Origin: Aquipseudomonas alcaligenes NBRC 14159
GTDB taxonomy: Bacteria; Pseudomonadota; Gammaproteobacteria; Pseudomonadales; Pseudomonadaceae
Direction of reading: 5' to 3'
Length of the DNA: 64,000 nucleotides
NCBI RefSeq assembly: GCF_000467105.1
Contig: NZ_BATI01000028.1
Span: 1 to 64,000, forward strand
This document shows, one piece after another, positions 7,928 to 17,239 of this stretch; positions within the stretch are counted from its first letter, which is position 1, and every line of letters starts with the position of its first letter. The notes below the pieces were generated by a model that searched no databases, was not told the DNA's origin, and worked only from the letters and a program-made list of their open reading frames with translations. The position numbers were made by a program, and so were the translations under genes.

Positions 7928-8725
7928 TTAGCCGCGGATCACTGCCGCCGCGGTGGCCGCGTTTGCCGCCAGATGTTGCGGGTTGATGGTGCCGACGATG
8001 GCGGCGGTGACGCCGGGATGGCCGAATACCAGCTCGAAGCTGGCGCGCACCGGATCTTCGCCAGCCAGCACCGCGTGTCCGCTGGCCAGGGCTTTCTTGA
8101 TCAGAATGCCCTTGCCGTGGGTTGCGGCATGGTCGAGCACCGCCTGCTCGCCACGTTCGGCCAGGTTGTAGGTGACCATCGCGCAGTCGCCGCGCTCCAG
8201 CGCCAGCAGACCGCCCTCGACGGTCTTGCCGGACAGGCCGAAGGCGCGGAGCTTGCCCTCGCGTTTGAGCTCGGCCAGGGTCTCGTAGACGCCGCTGTCG
8301 CGCAGGATGGCGACATCGTTGCCGTCCGAGTGCACCAGGACCAGGTCGATGCGGTCGGTTTCCAGGCGCTGCAGGCTGCGCTCGACCGATAGGCGCGTGT
8401 GCGCCGGCGAGAAATCGAAGCGCGACTGGCCGCTGTCGAACTCTTCGCCGACCTTGCTGACGATCACCCAGTCCTCGCGCTGGCCGCGCAGCAGCGGGCC
8501 CAGGCGCTGCTCGCTGACGCCATAGGCCGGCGCCGTGTCGATCAGGTTGATGCCGAGTGCGCGGGCCTGGTCGAGCAGGGCGCGGGCGGCGGCATCATCG
8601 GGGATGATGAAGCCGTTGGGGTACTTCACGCCCTGATCGCGGCCCAGCTTGACGGTGCCCAGGCCCAGCGGCGAGACGATCAGGCCGGTGTTGCCCAGCG
8701 GGCGGTGCAGGTCGTGCAGGCTCAT
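7928..8725 (-). CDS. Aldo/keto reductase
   Basis: A 265-residue protein starting at the ATG at 8725; longer upstream frames run into the preceding oxidoreductase gene and are not needed. It shows the AKR landmarks: GLGTVKLGRDQG near the N-terminus, the Asp/Tyr catalytic region in NLIDTAPAYGVSEQRLG, and IDLVLVHSDG. It would reduce carbonyls with NAD(P)H in the cytoplasm; substrate unknown. It is slightly short for the family. The start overlaps the stop of the upstream FAD oxidoreductase by four bases (ATGA), so the two are translationally coupled and probably work on related metabolites. Confidence 0.85.
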   Translation of the reverse strand: MSLHDLHRPLGNTGLIVSPLGLGTVKLGRDQGVKYPNGFIIPDDAAARALLDQARALGINLIDTAPAYGVSEQRLGPLLRGQREDWVIVSKVGEEFDSGQSRFDFSPAHTRLSVERSLQRLETDRIDLVLVHSDGNDVAILRDSGVYETLAELKREGKLRAFGLSGKTVEGGLLALERGDCAMVTYNLAERGEQAVLDHAATHGKGILIKKALASGHAVLAGEDPVRASFELVFGHPGVTAAIVGTINPQHLAANAATAAAVIRG

Positions 8726-9897
8726 GGCAGCAGTTCCTCCCACACCGGCTGCGCCTGTGGCGGGCGTGGCAGCTCGGGCAGGTGCGCGTGCGTGCCTGGC
8801 TGGATGCCATCGCGCTCGAGGGCGGCGATAACCCGGTCGGCGAAGTCCGGCGACAGCGCCAGCTTGGTCGGCCAGCCGACCAGCAGGCTGCCCTGCTCGG
8901 CCAGGAAGGCGTTGTCCGGGCGCACCAGGCCGGACTGCGCCGGCTCGGCGCGGTCCACGCGCAGGGTGGCCCAGCGTGCATCGGAGAGGTCGATCCAGGG
9001 CAGCAGCTGCTGTACTTCCTTCTGTGCCGCGGCAATCTGCGCCGCCTCGCTGCGCGCCACGCCGTCGGCCTCGGCGATGTCGCCGCCGAGGTACCAGACC
9101 CACTGGCCGTCGGCCGCCGGGTGGCTGGTTACGGTGATGCGCGGCTTGGGCCCGCCGCCCAGGCAGTGGGCGTAGAGCGGTTTGAGGCCGCGGCCCTTGA
9201 CCAGCACCATGTGCAGCGGTCGCAGCTGCTGGCGCGGTTGCTCGACGCCGAGATCGGCCAGCAGGTCGGCGTTGCCGCGGCCGGCGCTGAGCACCACGCG
9301 CCTGGCGCGAATATCGCGACCGTCGACGCACAGGCCGACCAGTTCGCCATCCTCGCGCAGTGGCGTGATCGTCTGGCCGGCCAGCAGGCTGTCACCGGCC
9401 AGCGTGGTCAGGCGGCTGATCAGGCTGGGCACATCGAGTACCAGTTCCGCCAGGCGGTAGACCTTGCCCTTGAACTTCGGGTGTTGCAGGGCCGGCGGCA
9501 ATTGTTCGCCCTTGACCTGGTCGACCCGGCCGCGCACCGCCTTGCTGGCGAAGAAGCTGGTGAGGTTGCCGGCCAGGCTGCCCGGCGACCACAGGTAGTG
9601 GGCCTCGGACAACAGGCGCACGCCCGACAGGTCCAGCTCGCCACTGCCCTCGATCGCCTCGCGCCAGCGCCGCGGCATGTCGGCGATGGCCTCCGAGGCG
9701 CCGGTCAGCGCGCCATGCAGGGCGTACTTGGCGCCGCCGTGGATGATGCCCTGGGACTTCAGGCTCTGCCCGCCGCCGAGGCTGGCGTTTTCCACCAGCA
9801 GGGTGGCATAGCCGAGCCGACGCAGGCGGGCATTGAGCCAGAGGCCGGCGATACCGCCGCCGACGATCAGGATATCGGTGCTGAGGGAGTGGGACAT
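8722..9897 (-). CDS. FAD-dependent oxidoreductase (DAO family)
   Basis: A 391-residue protein with the N-terminal dinucleotide-binding motif ILIVGGGIAGLWLNARLRRL and the second glycine-rich/acidic strand LLVENASLGGGQSLKSQG typical of D-amino-acid-oxidase-like flavoproteins. A central VVLSAGRGNADLL segment is the usual FAD contact. Substrate cannot be read from sequence; members of this fold oxidise glycerol 3-phosphate, amino acids or 2-hydroxy acids. It is coupled to the downstream aldo/keto reductase by a four-base overlap. The pair lies between hldE and the SMR pump as remembered for P. aeruginosa. Confidence 0.85.
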   Translation of the reverse strand: MSHSLSTDILIVGGGIAGLWLNARLRRLGYATLLVENASLGGGQSLKSQGIIHGGAKYALHGALTGASEAIADMPRRWREAIEGSGELDLSGVRLLSEAHYLWSPGSLAGNLTSFFASKAVRGRVDQVKGEQLPPALQHPKFKGKVYRLAELVLDVPSLISRLTTLAGDSLLAGQTITPLREDGELVGLCVDGRDIRARRVVLSAGRGNADLLADLGVEQPRQQLRPLHMVLVKGRGLKPLYAHCLGGGPKPRITVTSHPAADGQWVWYLGGDIAEADGVARSEAAQIAAAQKEVQQLLPWIDLSDARWATLRVDRAEPAQSGLVRPDNAFLAEQGSLLVGWPTKLALSPDFADRVIAALERDGIQPGTHAHLPELPRPPQAQPVWEELLP

Positions 9898-9949
9898 GCC
9901 GGGGCTCGCAATGGATCAGGCGCGCAGTATAACCCCGCTTGCCCTCCGG

Positions 9950-10282
9950 TCAGTGCCCGCTGCTGCCGGAGAACAGTTGAATCACCAGGACCCCGGCGAT
10001 GATCAGGCCGATGCCGAGCAGGGCCGCCAGGTCGAGCTTCTGGTCGTACAGCAGCAGGCTGGCAATGCTGATCAGCACGATGCCCAGGCCCGACCAGATG
10101 GCGTAGGTGACGCCCACCGGGATGCTCTTCATCACCAGGCTGAGCATCCAGAAGGCGATGCCGTAGCCGATGACCACCAGGGTCAGCGGCAGTGGCTTGC
10201 TAAAGCCGTCCACGGCCTTCAGGGCGGTGGTGGCGATCACTTCGGCGACGATGGCGATGGCCAGATACAGATAACCGCTCAT
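9950..10282 (-). CDS. emrE: Small multidrug resistance pump, EmrE type
   Basis: A 110-residue protein of four transmembrane helices. The essential Glu14 in helix 1 is present (YLYLAIAIVAEVIATTALK), as are the conserved WSGLG segment in helix 3 and GLIIAGV in helix 4. SMR proteins form antiparallel dimers in the inner membrane and exchange protons for cationic drugs such as quaternary ammonium compounds and dyes. Length is exactly that of the EmrE family. It is monocistronic by spacing, 84 bases upstream of the divergent waaA, and resembles the P. aeruginosa EmrE homologue found in this neighbourhood. Confidence 0.92.
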   Translation of the reverse strand: MSGYLYLAIAIVAEVIATTALKAVDGFSKPLPLTLVVIGYGIAFWMLSLVMKSIPVGVTYAIWSGLGIVLISIASLLLYDQKLDLAALLGIGLIIAGVLVIQLFSGSSGH

Positions 10283-10366
10283 GCGCGTGCTCCGTAAAGG
10301 TGGGTGCGCATTGTCGCATGGGGGCGGCGTAGGTAGATCGGCAGCGTCCTGCTAAGCTGCGCGCCC

Positions 10367-11641
10367 ATGAATAGAACCCTCTATACCCTTATTCTGCACC
10401 TGGCCCTGCCGATCATTTTCCTGCGTCTGCTGTGGCGTGCCTGGCGCGCGCCGGCTTACGGGCGGCGCATCGGCGAGCGCTTCGCGGTCGGCCTGCCGGC
10501 CTTTCGCCAGGGCGGGATCTGGATCCACGCGGTGTCGCTGGGCGAGAGCATCGCCGCGGCGCCACTGATCCGCGAGCTGCTGGAGCGTCATCCCGAGTTG
10601 CCGATTACCGTCACCTGCATGACGCCGACCGGCTCCGAGCGCATCCAGGCGCTGTTTGGTGCGCGCATTCAGCACTGCTATCTGCCCTACGACCTGCCCT
10701 GGGCCTGCGCGCGCTTCCTTGATCGGCTGCAGCCGAAGCTGGCGGTGATCATGGAAACCGAGCTGTGGCCCAACCACATTCATGCCTGCCACCGACGCGG
10801 TATTCCCGTGGCGCTGGCCAACGCGCGCCTGTCCGAGCGCTCGGCGCGCGGTTATGCGCGCTTCGCCAAGTTGACCGCGCCGATGCTGGGTGAGCTGGAT
10901 CTGATCGCCGCACAGACCGAGGTCGAGGCCGAACGCTTCCGCCAGCTGGGCGCCCGACAGACGTGCGTCGAGGTGACCGGCTCGATCAAGTTCGATCTCA
11001 GCATCGATGCCGAGTTGCCGCAGCGTGCCGCCGAGTTGCGTGCCGCCTGGGACGCGCAGGAGCGGCCGGTGTGGATCGCCGCCAGTACCCATGCTGGTGA
11101 GGACGAGGTGATGCTGGCGGTCCACCGCCAGCTGCTGGCCGAGCGGCCTGATGCGCTGCTGATCCTGGTGCCTCGCCATCCGGAGCGTTTCACCCAGGTC
11201 TTCGAGCTGTGCCGGCGCGAAGGGTTTGCCTGCGTGCGCCGCTCCACGGGCGAGACGGTCGACGAGGCGGTGCAGGTGCTGGTCGGGGATACGCTGGGCG
11301 AGCTGCTGTTCCTCTACGCCCTGGCCGATCTGGCCCTGGTCGGTGGCAGCCTGGTGGCCAATGGCGGGCACAACCTGCTGGAGCCGGCGGCGCTGGGCAA
11401 ACCGTTGCTGGCGGGACCGCACCTGTTCAACTTCCTGGAAATCGCCGCCCAGCTGCGCGAGGCCGGTGACCTGCTGGAAGTGGTGGATGCCGGCCAGCTG
11501 CATGCGGCTCTTAGTCTGCTGTTCGCCGACCCTGCCGAGGCGCGGCGCCGGGCCGAGGCCGGGCTGGGCGTGCTGCGCGCCAATCAGGGCGCGCTGGCGC
11601 GCCTGCTCGCCGGTCTGCAGGAGCTGCTCAAGCGGGCATAG
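10367..11641 (+). CDS. waaA: 3-deoxy-D-manno-octulosonic acid (Kdo) transferase
   Basis: A 424-residue membrane-associated glycosyltransferase that adds Kdo from CMP-Kdo to lipid IVA, the first step of LPS core assembly. It begins with an N-terminal hydrophobic anchor (LYTLILHLALPIIFLRLLW) and continues with IWIHAVSLGESIAAAPLI, carrying the conserved catalytic Glu region. Later come VIMETELWPNHIHACHRRG and the C-terminal donor-binding LVGGSLVANGGHNLLEP. Length and motif order match WaaA/KdtA. The 3' end overlaps the convergent YdjM-like gene by 58 bases. Confidence 0.95.
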   Translation: MNRTLYTLILHLALPIIFLRLLWRAWRAPAYGRRIGERFAVGLPAFRQGGIWIHAVSLGESIAAAPLIRELLERHPELPITVTCMTPTGSERIQALFGARIQHCYLPYDLPWACARFLDRLQPKLAVIMETELWPNHIHACHRRGIPVALANARLSERSARGYARFAKLTAPMLGELDLIAAQTEVEAERFRQLGARQTCVEVTGSIKFDLSIDAELPQRAAELRAAWDAQERPVWIAASTHAGEDEVMLAVHRQLLAERPDALLILVPRHPERFTQVFELCRREGFACVRRSTGETVDEAVQVLVGDTLGELLFLYALADLALVGGSLVANGGHNLLEPAALGKPLLAGPHLFNFLEIAAQLREAGDLLEVVDAGQLHAALSLLFADPAEARRRAEAGLGVLRANQGALARLLAGLQELLKRA

Positions 11642-12156
11642 AGCGCGCGCAGGGTGATGCCGGTCAGGGCCAGGCCCAGACAGGGCAGCCACACCCAGCG
11701 CGCTTCCGAGGCCAGCACGTCGAGGCCGCGCTGGCTGAAGAAGTTGTGCACGAAGGGTGAGACCTCGATCGGCCGCCAGGGCAGGAAGAAACGCTGCTCG
11801 CTCCAGGGCCACAACCAGGCGACGCCCAGGCCGCCGTCGGTGGCGGCGTCCAGCAGGCTGTGCGAGGCGCACGCCAGGGCGATCCAGGCAAAGGCCTTGA
11901 ACGGGCCACACTTGAGCAGGCGGCAGCACAGCGCGCCCAATACTCCGCTCAGGCCGGCAAACAGCAGCGAATGACTGAAGCCGCGGTGGCCGAAGGCGTC
12001 GGCATAGGCGATGCCGAACTTGAAGGCCAGCACGTCGGCATCGGGCAACAGGCTGAACAGCAGGCCGGCCAGCAGCAGGCGCGGCGGGATCAGGCGCGGC
12101 CCGAGTGCCAACCCGAGAGCCAGGACCGGCAGCGGGTGGCTGATCAGTGTGGTCAC
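11584..12156 (-). CDS. YdjM-like inner-membrane metal-dependent hydrolase (DUF457)
   Basis: A 190-residue membrane protein. I chose GTG 12156, which overlaps the upstream ahpA stop by four bases (GTGA), rather than any longer frame. The sequence shows the YdjM family pattern of metal ligands in membrane-proximal loops: SLLPDADVL, FGHRGFSHSLL and ACASHSLLDAATDGG, interspersed with hydrophobic helices. Family members are thought to be membrane-bound hydrolases; the real substrate is unknown. The last 20 residues, encoded antisense to the end of waaA, are Ser/Arg-rich and look like a random extension past a more typical end. Confidence 0.8.
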   Translation of the reverse strand: MTTLISHPLPVLALGLALGPRLIPPRLLLAGLLFSLLPDADVLAFKFGIAYADAFGHRGFSHSLLFAGLSGVLGALCCRLLKCGPFKAFAWIALACASHSLLDAATDGGLGVAWLWPWSEQRFFLPWRPIEVSPFVHNFFSQRGLDVLASEARWVWLPCLGLALTGITLRALYARLSSSCRPASRRASAP

Positions 12157-13691
12157 GAGTGTTCGTGCATGCGCGCCAGCTGGCGCTCCAGCAGCGAGGG
12201 GTAGGGCTCCAGCAGACGCTCGACACAGCTGGCGCCTTCCGGGCTGGCGATAGCGCGGATGCGCGCGCGCTGGCGCAGCAGCGGGTCGTCGGCGACGCTG
12301 CGCTGCACCAGCAGCAGGTTGCGGCTGTGCTGGGCCAGGGCCAGGGCGTCCTGGGCCGCCTCGCTCAGCAGCAGTTCGGCCTGGCTCGGGCTGATCGCCT
12401 CGTCGCTGCGGGTCAGGCCTAGCTGCAGTTGCAGGGTAATACCGCTGTCGGCCACCTCGATCTGCAGGGCATGGCCGAGGGCGCGCATCAGTTCGCCGCA
12501 GCACAGGGCGTGAGTCAGGTAGTCGTCGCCGCTGTGCTCGCTGCTGAACAGCATCAGGCTGCTGCCGTCGCTGAGGGTGAACAGCTTGCCCTGGTACAGA
12601 GCGGCGGCTCGCTCCAGGCAATCGCGGTAGCGCTGCAACAGTTCCATCAGACGCGCGCGCGGCAGGTGGCGCAGCTGCTCCTGGGCGCCGAGCTGGATTG
12701 CCAGCACTGCGCTGCTGGTGCGCTGTTCGGGCTGCGGCGGCGCATAGGCCGCCGGCGCGGGTGCCGGTTCGAAGTCGGGCTCGGCGGCCGCGGTCTGCTG
12801 CATGTCGCGCAGGTCGGCGAAGGGATCGTCCTCGTCATGTTGGGCGACGGTCGCAGGGCGCGGAGCGAGTTCTTCGTCGTAGTCGACGTCGGCGTGCAGG
12901 TCCGGCATGTCGAAGTCCTGTTCGCGCTCGGCCTGTTCGTCGCCGAAGTGCTCTTCGTCATCCAGCTCGGTGTAGTCGTGCGGCTCGGGTTCCGGCTTTT
13001 CCGGTACCAGGCGCGCCTGCAGCTGACGGGCGAGATCGCCGATCTCGTCCTGGCGACCGGCGCCGGGGGCGGGATCGTCCGGGTCACGCAGCCATACACG
13101 CAGCTGCAGCAACGGCGTGGAGATGTGGCGGCCCAGGCGCAGGCTGAGCGACAGGGCCAGGGCCAGCAGGATCAGGCTGAGCAGGCCCATGCTCTGCAGG
13201 CTGATGGTCATCGGCTGCTGGAACTGCCGCATGTCCAGGCTGATGCGCAGCTGCCCGGCGATCACCTCCTGAAAGGTGATGGGCGTGGAGTAGAGGCCTT
13301 CGGTCTCGCCAAGAATGCTTTGGGTCGGGCGCGAACCGGCCTCGGCGAGGATGCGGTTGTCCACGCTGTAGATGGCGGCATGGGCCACCAGCGGGTTCTT
13401 CGCCAGGTTGCTGAGCAGCACGTTGAGGCTGAGGATGTCGTTGGACACCAGCAGTTCGGTGGCCGAGGCGGCGGTCTGCACGGTCAGGCTCTGGCCCAGG
13501 GCATCGGCCTGCTGCTGCATGGCCTGCTTGAACTGCATGCCCATCACCCAGGCGTAGATCACCAGTGCCAGGGCGACCAGCAGCAGGCTGTGGCTGGCGA
13601 TGCGCAGGGCGAGCGGCACGCGGCGCTGGCGCAGGGCATTGAACAGCAACAGGAAGAAATTGTCGGGTTTGACCTGAACGGGCCGGTTCAC
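12153..13691 (-). CDS. ahpA: AhpA/YtjB (Smp) family membrane protein
   Basis: A 512-residue protein from GTG 13691 (VNRPVQVKPDNFF), preferred over a longer frame that runs into the serB promoter. One N-terminal transmembrane helix (LLLVALALVIYAWVMGM) is followed by a periplasmic region and a second helix (SMGLLSLILLALALSLSL), giving a sensor-like layout. The centre is an acidic, low-complexity linker rich in Asp/Glu. The C-terminal half resembles a nucleotide-cyclase-like module (VLAIQLGAQEQLRHLP, LFTLSDGSSLMLFSS) without clear catalytic residues. The Smp family is encoded divergently from serB in E. coli as here, and has been linked to haemolysin regulation. Function remains unclear. Confidence 0.75.
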   Translation of the reverse strand: MNRPVQVKPDNFFLLLFNALRQRRVPLALRIASHSLLLVALALVIYAWVMGMQFKQAMQQQADALGQSLTVQTAASATELLVSNDILSLNVLLSNLAKNPLVAHAAIYSVDNRILAEAGSRPTQSILGETEGLYSTPITFQEVIAGQLRISLDMRQFQQPMTISLQSMGLLSLILLALALSLSLRLGRHISTPLLQLRVWLRDPDDPAPGAGRQDEIGDLARQLQARLVPEKPEPEPHDYTELDDEEHFGDEQAEREQDFDMPDLHADVDYDEELAPRPATVAQHDEDDPFADLRDMQQTAAAEPDFEPAPAPAAYAPPQPEQRTSSAVLAIQLGAQEQLRHLPRARLMELLQRYRDCLERAAALYQGKLFTLSDGSSLMLFSSEHSGDDYLTHALCCGELMRALGHALQIEVADSGITLQLQLGLTRSDEAISPSQAELLLSEAAQDALALAQHSRNLLLVQRSVADDPLLRQRARIRAIASPEGASCVERLLEPYPSLLERQLARMHEHS

Positions 13692-13837
13692 AGAGCGCGG
13701 CTCTTCTCGAATGAAATTGCCGCGCAGTATAACCACCACCCCCAGGCGGGCAAAGCGCCGCCCGTGCCCTGCGCCAGGCAAACCGGGTTAGAATGTGCGC
13801 CTTTTCGCTGACCTCTTTGCAAGCTGGAGTGTGCGCC

Positions 13838-15052
13838 TTGCGCGAAATCGTCCTGATCAATATCACCGGGGAAGATCGCCCCGGTCTGACCGCGGCCATC
13901 ACCGGCGTGCTGGCACAGGGCGGGGTGAATATCCTCGATATCGGCCAGGCGGTGATCCACGACACCCTGTCGTTCGGCATTCTGGTCGAGATCCCGGATA
14001 CCGAGCAGGCCTCGTCGGTGCTCAAGGACGTGCTGTTCACCGCCTACAAGCTGGACCAGCAGGTGCGTTTCACCCCCGTGTCGGAAGATGACTACCAGCA
14101 GTGGGTCGGTGGTCAGGGCAAGCCGCGCTACATCGTCACCCTGCTGACGCGCAAGGTCACGGCCGAACAGCTGCAGCGGGTCAGCTCGATTACCGCCAAG
14201 TACGGGCTCAATATCGATCACATCGACCGCCTGTCTGGGCGCATGCCGCTGGACATGCCGGCCGATCAGGGCAAGGGCTGCATCGAGTTTTCCGTGCGCG
14301 GCGAGCCGGCCGATGCCGCCGCGCTGCGCGCCGAGTTCCTCAGTGTGGCGCAGGAGCTGAACGTCGACATCGCCTTCCAGCGCGACTCGGTGTTCCGTCG
14401 CAATCGGCGTCTGGCGGTGTTCGACATGGACTCCACGCTGATCGAGGCCGAGGTCATCGACGAACTGGCCAAGGCTCACGGTGTCGGCGACCAGGTGTCC
14501 GAGATTACCGAGCGCGCCATGCGTGGCGAGCTGGACTTCCGCGCCAGCTTCAAGGAGCGCCTGGCGCTGCTGCAGGGGCTGTCCGAGGATGTGCTGGAGG
14601 AAATCGGCGCCTCGCTGCGCCTGACCGAAGGCGCCGAGGTGCTGTTCGCCGAACTCAAGCGCCTGGGTTACAAGACCGCCATCCTGTCCGGCGGCTTCAC
14701 CTACTTCGCCAAGCAGCTGCAGGCCAAGCTGGGCATCGACTACGTGTTCGCCAACGAGCTGCAGGTCGTCGAGGGCAAGGTTACCGGCGTGGCCGTCGAG
14801 CCGATCGTCGACGCCCAGCGCAAGGCCGACCTGCTGCGTGAGCTGGCGGCCAAGGAAGGGCTGCGCCTGGAGCAGACCATCGCCGTGGGCGATGGTGCCA
14901 ACGACCTGCCGATGCTCGGCCTGGCCGGTCTCGGCGTGGCTTTCCGCGCCAAGCCGCTGGTCAAGCAGTCGGCCAAGCAGGCGATTTCCACCCTGGGCCT
15001 GGACGGCATTCTCTACCTGCTCGGCTTCCGCGACCGCGACGGCCAGGATTAA
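13838..15052 (+). CDS. serB: Phosphoserine phosphatase SerB
   Basis: A 404-residue enzyme catalysing the last step of serine synthesis. I chose TTG 13838 because LREIVLINITGEDRPG is the usual N-terminus and a GGAG sits upstream; the ATG at 13793 would add an untypical leader. The first 180 residues or so contain ACT-like regulatory sequence (GEDRPGLTAAITG). The HAD domain has DMDST at 196-200, with nucleophile Asp196, then SGGFTYFAKQLQ and VGDGANDLPML as the later HAD motifs. This long, ACT-containing form is usual in Pseudomonas. A strong bidirectional terminator follows. Confidence 0.94.
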   Translation: MREIVLINITGEDRPGLTAAITGVLAQGGVNILDIGQAVIHDTLSFGILVEIPDTEQASSVLKDVLFTAYKLDQQVRFTPVSEDDYQQWVGGQGKPRYIVTLLTRKVTAEQLQRVSSITAKYGLNIDHIDRLSGRMPLDMPADQGKGCIEFSVRGEPADAAALRAEFLSVAQELNVDIAFQRDSVFRRNRRLAVFDMDSTLIEAEVIDELAKAHGVGDQVSEITERAMRGELDFRASFKERLALLQGLSEDVLEEIGASLRLTEGAEVLFAELKRLGYKTAILSGGFTYFAKQLQAKLGIDYVFANELQVVEGKVTGVAVEPIVDAQRKADLLRELAAKEGLRLEQTIAVGDGANDLPMLGLAGLGVAFRAKPLVKQSAKQAISTLGLDGILYLLGFRDRDGQD

Positions 15053-15065
15053 CTGCTGGCGCAAT

Positions 15066-15096
15066 GAAAAAGCCCCGCATGCGCGGGGCTTTTTTG
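15066..15096. terminator. Bidirectional intrinsic terminator between serB and fimX
   Basis: AAAAA, then arms AGCCCCGC (15071-15078) and GCGGGGCT (15083-15090) around loop ATGC, then TTTTTT. The A run on one side and T run on the other let it end both serB and the convergent fimX. Confidence 0.95.
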
Positions 15097-15106
15097 TGCA
15101 GCACTG

Positions 15107-17173
15107 TCACTCGTCGCCGGCAGAGAAGTCGTAGTCCATCGACTGGCTGGGGCCCTGCAGGTAGTGGCCCTGGATGTAGTTGACCCCGGCCTGCCAGAGG
15201 GTGGCCAGCACGCTGGCGCTCTCGACGAAGGGCACGATGGTCAGCTTGGCCTGGGCGTGCAGGCTGGCCAGCAGGGTTTTCAGCGCCTCCTGGTTCTCCG
15301 CATTGGTCAGGTCTTGGGAGAAGGAGCCGTCGACTTTCACGAAGTCCACATTGAGGTGCTTGAGCGTGTTGAAGGGGTTCAGCGCGCAGCCGAACTGGCT
15401 CAGGGCAACCTTGCAGTGCAGCTCCGCCAGGCCTTGGGTCAGGGCCTTGGCCTGCTTGAGGTAGGTCACGGCGTCGGTCTCGCCGATCTGGAACACCAGC
15501 GAGTCGGATGGCAGGCGCGCGGCCTTGAGGGCAACGCTGAGCCACGGCAGCAGGGTCTGGTCCTGCAGGCTGTTGGCCGACAGGTGCACGAACAGGCGAG
15601 TGTTGTGGCCCTTGCTGCGGTGTTCGGCGAGCAGCTTGATCGAGTTGAGGATCACCCAGCGATCGATCTTCTCGGCCAGTCCGGCGTTCTTGGCTGCGCC
15701 GAGGAAGTCGCCCGGCGGTACTTCCTCGCCTTGCTGATTGAGCAGGCGCAGTAGCACTTCGTAGTGCTCGTCGCTGTCGCCGCGCAAGCTGATGATCGGC
15801 TGGAACAGCAGGCGGAAGCTGTTGTTTTCCAGCGCGTGCTGGACCATAGCTACCAGATTGCCGCGGTTGGCAGCGGCGGCCAGTTCGTCGGCCGGGTTGT
15901 AGACCTTGATCGCGTTGCCTTCCAGCTCATCAGCGCAGCGATGGGCGCGGTCGATGACTTCCTGGGCCTTGCTGGTCTGCTCGCTGAGCCCGGCGATGCC
16001 CACCGACAGGGTAGTCTGCACGGTGCGTCCGGCGACATCGAACAGGTGGCCTTCGATCTTTTTCAGCAGCGGCTTGAGTTGTTCCTGCAACTGCTGGGGC
16101 GTGACATCCGCGAGCAGGGCGGTGAACACGTCGTCACCGAAGCGCGCCAGTTGCGCCGTCTCGCCGAAGTGGGCGCGCAGCAGGTTGGCCAGGTCGGTGA
16201 GCAGGATATCGATGCCGGCCAGGCCGACTTCGCCGATGGCCTCGCTGTAGCGATCGATGCAGATGTAGGCCAGGCTCGAAACCTGACCATCGTTGATCGC
16301 GCGCTGGGCGGCGCCGTCCATCAGTTCGATGAAGTGCGAGCGGTTGAATAGGCCGGTGACCAGGTCCTGGCTGCTGATTTCGCGCAGCTTTTCTTCCAGC
16401 TCGGCGTTGTCCGTTTCCGCGCGGATCACCACCTGGATGCACGGCTCGCCGTCGTAGGTGGCCGGCGAGAAGCTCATGCGCGACTGGAAGCGCTGGCCGT
16501 CGGCGCGGATCCCGCCGCACGCCAGTTCGGCATTGCCTTCGGCGCTGGAGTAGTTCTTCAGGAAGTCCTTGAAGGCGGCCTGATCCTCGCTGGCGATCAG
16601 GTCGATCATCGGCATACCTTCCAGCTCGTCGCCGTCCTCGTAGTCGAACAGCTTGAGGTAGGCGCGGTTGGCATAGATGTGCATGCCGTCGTGGACGTAG
16701 GTGATGGCGTCCACCGAGCTGTCGAGCAGCAGCTGGCAGCGCTTCTCCGCCTCGCGCAGCGCCACTTCGGCGGCGCGGTGGGCACGGCGTTCCTCGAGGT
16801 TGGCCAGTTCGCGGTTGGCCACCAGGATCAGGCGCTCGTCCTCGCCTTGCGGCAGGGCATCCTGGGCGCCGAGCATCAGGGCTTCGGTGATGGCGTCGGA
16901 TTCGTTGCCGGCGACCAGCTGGATGACCGGGATGTCCTTGGCCTGGCGGCGAATGGCGGTGATCGCTTCGCTGGGCTCGAGGTGCTCGCTGGAGGGGGCG
17001 CTGATCAGCAGGTCCCAGCTTTGCTGCAGGGCCTCGGCCAGGTTGTCGCTGGAAGTGATGCGGTGAACGCGCGTGGCGCGGCCAGCATTACGGAACAGGC
17101 TGACCAGACGCTCGGCCTCGTTCTGCGAATCCTCGAGGATCAGCAGCCGTATGGTTTTTTTTTCGATGGCCAT
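15107..17173 (-). CDS. fimX: Type IV pilus regulator FimX (REC-PAS-GGDEF-EAL, degenerate)
   Basis: A 688-residue protein with an N-terminal receiver-like domain (LLILEDSQNEAERLV), a PAS domain (LLLDSSVDAITYVHDG), a GGDEF domain and a C-terminal EAL domain. The GGDEF motif is reduced to GDDVF (346 onward), so cyclase activity is not expected. The EAL motif is EVL at 472-474, as in FimX, which binds c-di-GMP tightly without efficient hydrolysis. FimX localises to a cell pole and promotes type IV pilus assembly and twitching in P. aeruginosa. Location between serB and the PilZ-like gene and psd matches that species. It ends at the shared terminator. Confidence 0.93.
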   Translation of the reverse strand: MAIEKKTIRLLILEDSQNEAERLVSLFRNAGRATRVHRITSSDNLAEALQQSWDLLISAPSSEHLEPSEAITAIRRQAKDIPVIQLVAGNESDAITEALMLGAQDALPQGEDERLILVANRELANLEERRAHRAAEVALREAEKRCQLLLDSSVDAITYVHDGMHIYANRAYLKLFDYEDGDELEGMPMIDLIASEDQAAFKDFLKNYSSAEGNAELACGGIRADGQRFQSRMSFSPATYDGEPCIQVVIRAETDNAELEEKLREISSQDLVTGLFNRSHFIELMDGAAQRAINDGQVSSLAYICIDRYSEAIGEVGLAGIDILLTDLANLLRAHFGETAQLARFGDDVFTALLADVTPQQLQEQLKPLLKKIEGHLFDVAGRTVQTTLSVGIAGLSEQTSKAQEVIDRAHRCADELEGNAIKVYNPADELAAAANRGNLVAMVQHALENNSFRLLFQPIISLRGDSDEHYEVLLRLLNQQGEEVPPGDFLGAAKNAGLAEKIDRWVILNSIKLLAEHRSKGHNTRLFVHLSANSLQDQTLLPWLSVALKAARLPSDSLVFQIGETDAVTYLKQAKALTQGLAELHCKVALSQFGCALNPFNTLKHLNVDFVKVDGSFSQDLTNAENQEALKTLLASLHAQAKLTIVPFVESASVLATLWQAGVNYIQGHYLQGPSQSMDYDFSAGDE

Positions 17174-17239
17174 GGGGTTTTGCTTGGAAGGCGCCGAAGA
17201 ACGGGCGCAAAAAGGCGACGGATGGTCTGTTCGGGCAAT

